In this document: positions 4,222-7,040 of the stretch, piece after piece | Position numbering within the stretch: position 1 is the first letter of the stretch | Layout of the letters: each line of letters begins with the position of its first letter | Source of the DNA: an uncultured bacterium | Lineage (GTDB): Bacteria > Desulfobacterota > WTBG01 | Length of the DNA stretch: 7,040 nt | Direction: 5' to 3' | Assembly: GCA_938024025.1 (NCBI GenBank) | Contig: CALJBY010000156.1 | Location: forward strand, 1-7,040 | Notes under the pieces: generated by a model | Told to the model about the DNA's origin: nothing | What the model saw: the letters and a program-made list of their open reading frames with translations, nothing else | Database searches by the model: none | Position numbers and translations under genes: made by a program

Positions 4222-5583
4222 ATGAATAATGTATATGATCTGATTGTTGTCGGTGCCGGCCCTGCAGGGCTTACCGCTGCTAAAGTAGCAGGTGAAAACG
4301 GTCTTACAGTTGCCGTGCTGGAAAGGAAAGATGTCATGCATGACATCCTCCGGATGTGTGGTATGATGCTGGTTACCCTCTCAGGTAAATACATGGGAGA
4401 GCGCGTTACTCACAACGAGAAAGAAGGCCTTTTGTGCTTTCCCCATCATGGGTTTAACCTGAAATACGATGGACCCACTAAAGACTTCTTCTCCTGGGAA
4501 ATCCATTCCCCTGGGGGTGAAAAACTTGTCTTTGGTGATTACAGTACTAACCGCCAAAAGGGGAAAGCAGGTCGGGCAAGCGCCGTTTACAGTAAAAGCC
4601 GTTTGCTTGCGAGTCTGGTTGAAGAGTGTAAACGTCTTGGCGTACACTTTTTTACCGGCGAAAACGTCATAGATGCTCAAAAAAGTGGTGAGAAAGTTGA
4701 AATAGTAACGGCAGGCGGGAAACATTTTAAAGGCGTCTTTGCCATTGCAGCAGATGGCCGCCAGTCACGTATCGCACGCACAATGGGTATGAACAAAAAC
4801 CGGGGATTTTACACCTCCATAACCTCCCTGGGCTACGAAATGACAAACCTTGACCTCGCTCACCCAGACGCCTTACACCAACCACTCTTCAAAAGTGGGG
4901 ATCCTCCCATGATGGGATTCATCATTCCCCGCGCATGTGATTACGAGGGCGAAGACGTATGGCTGGTAATGATATCAAATGTTAACATGCAGGCTGACCA
5001 TGAAGGTATCTTCGATGCATTCACTCAGCAGAGCAGATTTGCTCCCTGGTTTAAGGGGGCACGTAAAGTACGTAAATGCGGCTGCACCGGCAATATGTAT
5101 GCCCCCCTCTTTCACCCCTTTAAGGATAATGTGCTTTTTGTGGGAGATGCAGGGTGGTGTCAGGAGGCAGAGATGACCGGTGCGGTAATGAGTGGATGGA
5201 AAGCTGGCAATTCAGTTGCCTTTGCCATGCAAGAGAAAAAGTACTCTGAAGAGGGCATACAACCGTACCTGGAGTGGTGGAAAACGTACTATCTGGATAA
5301 AATGGACTACAACATTTTCCTCAAAAACTTATATATGCCTATCCTTTGTACAGAAGACGAAATAGACTACCTCTTTAAAACCATTAAAGAAACCTTGCCT
5401 ACCGCACTGGATCCCTATGAGATTCCTGCCCACATGGGTAGTGCAATGGCAAAAATAATACCCACTATTAAGGAAGAGAGGCCCGATCTTCTGGAAAAAA
5501 TAGAAAAATTCGGCGCACTCCCGCCAGAGTTCGTTTTAAGAAACACCATGCGATCCGGCTTTCACTGCAACTTCACGATCTAA
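4222..5583 (+). CDS. FAD-dependent oxidoreductase, geranylgeranyl reductase/FixC-like
   Basis: A 453-residue flavoprotein of the glutathione-reductase-2 fold. The N-terminal dinucleotide fold DLIVVGAGPAGLTAA (6-20) ends in the ribose-binding acidic residue E34 (VLERK). RMCG at 44-47 sits where GGR/FixC-type proteins carry their conserved Cys-Gly. ADGRQSRIAR (177-186) is the second FAD motif and VGDAGWCQEAEMTGA (307-321) the third, contacting the flavin ribityl chain. Such enzymes reduce or hydroxylate isoprenoid or other hydrophobic substrates, or pass electrons to quinone; which applies here cannot be told. No signal peptide or membrane span is visible, so it is cytoplasmic or peripheral. 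AGGA (4211-4214) lies 7 bases before the ATG. It follows the TetR gene by 61 bases and precedes the exported flavodoxin-like gene by 118, all on the same strand. Fold and cofactor are secure; substrate unknown. Confidence 0.88.
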   Translation: MNNVYDLIVVGAGPAGLTAAKVAGENGLTVAVLERKDVMHDILRMCGMMLVTLSGKYMGERVTHNEKEGLLCFPHHGFNLKYDGPTKDFFSWEIHSPGGEKLVFGDYSTNRQKGKAGRASAVYSKSRLLASLVEECKRLGVHFFTGENVIDAQKSGEKVEIVTAGGKHFKGVFAIAADGRQSRIARTMGMNKNRGFYTSITSLGYEMTNLDLAHPDALHQPLFKSGDPPMMGFIIPRACDYEGEDVWLVMISNVNMQADHEGIFDAFTQQSRFAPWFKGARKVRKCGCTGNMYAPLFHPFKDNVLFVGDAGWCQEAEMTGAVMSGWKAGNSVAFAMQEKKYSEEGIQPYLEWWKTYYLDKMDYNIFLKNLYMPILCTEDEIDYLFKTIKETLPTALDPYEIPAHMGSAMAKIIPTIKEERPDLLEKIEKFGALPPEFVLRNTMRSGFHCNFTI

Positions 5584-5656
5584 GCTAAAAAAATACTTGC
5601 TATCTCTCGCACAGTCCTAGTAAAGTAATTGTCAGGTCAAAAAAGGATTGGTGCAC

Positions 5657-5674
5657 TTCTTAAAAAGTTAAGAA
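5657..5674 (+). repeat. AT-rich hairpin in the gap before the flavodoxin-like gene
   Basis: TTCTTAA (5657-5663) and TTAAGAA (5668-5674) are exact reverse complements around AAAG, followed by the palindrome AAAATATTTT (5675-5684). It is too AT-rich for a firm terminator and no T-run follows directly. It may be an mRNA processing or stability element between operon genes. Confidence 0.2.
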
Positions 5675-5701
5675 AAAATATTTTACACAAGGAGGGAAAT
5701 C

Positions 5702-6838
5702 ATGAAACGCAACACAAGGGTTATCCAAACCGTCTTTGCAGTAATTGTGATGGCAGCACTTGTCTGGCCATCATTTGCCCACGCCAAGGCAAAAAAGGGA
5801 CTTCTCATCTACGATACCATTTACGGCTCGACCATTGAAGTTGCCTACTGGCTAAAGGCCCTCGTCGGGGTAGAAAATCAACTGGATGTGAAGCGGCTCA
5901 GTCAGTTCCTCACGGTTGACCCCTATGACTATGTAATCATCGGCAGTTACACCAGAAACGAAAAACCATCCGATGACACCTACAAATTCCTTGAAACCTA
6001 TAAGGATAAGCTCGCACAAAAAGAAGTAGCCTATTTCCTCACCTGCGGGGATAATGACGAGACGATGGTGCTCAAAACCCCGGGAGGTACACCCCACCTT
6101 ATCGCGGGAAGAAATTACCTTATTGACCTCTATGAGAAATTCCCTGAAATCACACCCGTTGTCACCGGTGGGTTCGGCGGACGGCAGGTCATGCCTACCT
6201 TAAATACTAAAGACTCGCTCTTTACCTGGTTACTGGGGAAGCTGGCGAAAGAGGGAGCTCCCTGGGAAGGACTTGATATTTGGGAGTCATTGGTCCCGGA
6301 ACGGGTAGAAATTTTCGCAAACGAGATCCGCACAAAGATCCTGAACCTTCCACCGCGGGAAGACGTCGAACTCTATCGCGGTTACTGGACTTCATCGCAA
6401 CCGGCCTCTCTTTCAGACCCGTCGAAAGTCAAATTCCATCCCAAACCCTTTAACGAACACCACAACACCGACAGGATATTTTTTACACGATCACGCATCA
6501 AGGGAAATCTGGATGATACCATGGCACTCCTCCAGGAATGGGCAAAGCAGGAAGGGATTGACCTGCGGGAAGAACAAAAATCTTCTTTTAACGTATACTA
6601 CCACGCAGTGAAGTCTTACGGGGGAAAAGAGCACACACTCCACGTTGTTGCTTCAACACTCACCGAAGATCCGGGTAATATCCATATCTCCTTTCGTTCC
6701 TATGAAAAGCCCGATGTTCGCAAAGGCGCGGAAGAAGATGTTGCTAAAGCAGAAGAACTGCTCTGGGCAGAGGGAAGAAAAGTGGAAGGAGAAAACAGGC
6801 AGAGCATACAAGCAATCATTGCTGCAACCAAAAACTAA
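5702..6838 (+). CDS. Exported flavodoxin-fold protein, HemG/Flavodoxin_5-like, with extra C-terminal domain
   Basis: The 378-residue product begins with a clear Sec signal peptide: MKRNTR, a hydrophobic stretch (residues 7-25), and AHA before a probable cut after A28. There is no twin-arginine motif. Residues about 32-225 read as a flavodoxin fold of the protoporphyrinogen-oxidase HemG type: GLLIYDTIYGSTIEVAYWL (33-51) with the FMN phosphate loop TIYGST (39-44), then DPYDYVIIGSYTRNEKPSDD, then KEVAYFLTCGDND, then PVVTGGFGGRQVMP. Residues about 240-378 form an alpha/beta region I do not recognise. HemG itself is cytoplasmic and about half this length, so export and the C-terminal addition are odd. 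AAGGAGG (5689-5695) lies six bases before the ATG, a strong site. The neighbours upstream (FAD oxidoreductase) and downstream (membrane protein) suggest an envelope redox partner. FMN binding is inferred from the loop; a heme-synthesis role is not supported. Confidence 0.85.
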   Translation: MKRNTRVIQTVFAVIVMAALVWPSFAHAKAKKGLLIYDTIYGSTIEVAYWLKALVGVENQLDVKRLSQFLTVDPYDYVIIGSYTRNEKPSDDTYKFLETYKDKLAQKEVAYFLTCGDNDETMVLKTPGGTPHLIAGRNYLIDLYEKFPEITPVVTGGFGGRQVMPTLNTKDSLFTWLLGKLAKEGAPWEGLDIWESLVPERVEIFANEIRTKILNLPPREDVELYRGYWTSSQPASLSDPSKVKFHPKPFNEHHNTDRIFFTRSRIKGNLDDTMALLQEWAKQEGIDLREEQKSSFNVYYHAVKSYGGKEHTLHVVASTLTEDPGNIHISFRSYEKPDVRKGAEEDVAKAEELLWAEGRKVEGENRQSIQAIIAATKN

Positions 6839-6853
6839 CCCATCAGCGCCTCA

Positions 6854-6881
6854 TCCTATCGATCATTAAATCAATAGGGGG
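6854..6881 (+). promoter_or_regulatory. Hairpin overlapping the ribosome site of the last gene
   Basis: CCTATCGAT (6855-6863) pairs with ATCAATAGG (6870-6878) with one C-A mismatch and a 6-base loop; T6854 can wobble with G6879. The 3' arm includes the first part of the AGGGGG ribosome site (6876-6881). This could couple translation of the last gene to ribosomes finishing the flavodoxin-like gene, whose stop is at 6836-6838. Confidence 0.3.
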
Positions 6882-6889
6882 ACACAGTC

Positions 6890-7040
6890 ATGATCTTTAA
6901 AATACTGAAATACTGTTCACTCACTATCTTAGGGATCATCCTGCTGACTGCTCTCATTGCCACACCCCTTATCATAAAAGCGAGAAACGAAGGGGAAAGG
7001 ATGTATGAGAAGTACGACAGTTATACACAAGAGGTGCTCG
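6890..7040 (+). CDS. N-terminus of a membrane-anchored protein (3' end outside window)
   Basis: The ATG at 6890 follows AGGGGG (6876-6881) by 8 bases, and 50 codons stay open to the right edge. The sequence is a short Lys-containing cytoplasmic start (MIFKILKYC), one hydrophobic segment (about residues 10-29, LTILGIILLTALIATPLII), then a charged stretch with KARNEGERMYEKYDSY. This fits a single-span anchor or an uncleaved signal with the body of the protein in the periplasm. The gap of 51 bases after the flavodoxin-like gene, with no terminator, argues for the same operon. The family cannot be told from 50 residues. Confidence 0.75.
   Translation, partial: MIFKILKYCSLTILGIILLTALIATPLIIKARNEGERMYEKYDSYTQEVL

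Noticed and set aside
5629..5838. 69-codon plus-strand ORF overlapping the start of the flavodoxin-like gene
   Set aside because: It is out of frame with the signal peptide, lacks a ribosome site, and has no recognisable features.
3467..6333. Minus-strand ORFs (61-114 codons) opposite the TetR, FAD and flavodoxin-like genes
   Set aside because: Antisense shadows of well-supported genes, without ribosome sites or family motifs.

Overview
The window looks like chromosomal DNA of a Gram-negative-type bacterium of moderate to low GC. Genes start behind strong AGGAGG-type ribosome sites, and several products are exported (a lipoprotein, a Sec-signal protein, single-span membrane proteins). The taxon cannot be fixed from the sequence; an environmental lineage such as Planctomycetota or a deltaproteobacterial-type group is only a guess. 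There are no RNA genes, CRISPR arrays or complete insertion sequences.

Left part (1-613): the C-terminal end of a longer protein with a carbohydrate-binding-like beta domain runs in from the left edge on the + strand. It is noticeably AT-rich (63 of 180 bases G/C over 61-240). A 269-base gap with two hairpins separates it from the next gene, which converges on it.

Middle, minus strand (614-3247): a large YtcJ-type amidohydrolase, predicted to be membrane-attached or a lipoprotein. Upstream of it is a short exported ORF that reads like the first third of a trypsin-like serine protease and stops just before the catalytic domain. Each has a plausible sigma70-type promoter, a leader of about 115-125 bases, and the same leader hairpin: ACCCTGC pairing with G(C/U)GGGGU around a shared GACAGAAAU. 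This shared leader is the most unusual regulatory signal in the window.

Right part, plus strand (3379-7040): a TetR-family regulator whose promoter contains a perfect 16-bp palindrome (likely its own operator). It is followed in the same direction by a geranylgeranyl-reductase/FixC-like FAD oxidoreductase, a flavodoxin/HemG-like protein with a Sec signal peptide, and the start of a membrane-anchored protein cut by the right edge. Gaps are 61, 118 and 51 bases with no convincing terminator, so these four probably form one TetR-controlled operon. I infer a flavin redox module spanning cytoplasm and periplasm; its substrate is unknown. An exported flavodoxin-fold protein is uncommon and is the most interesting protein here.
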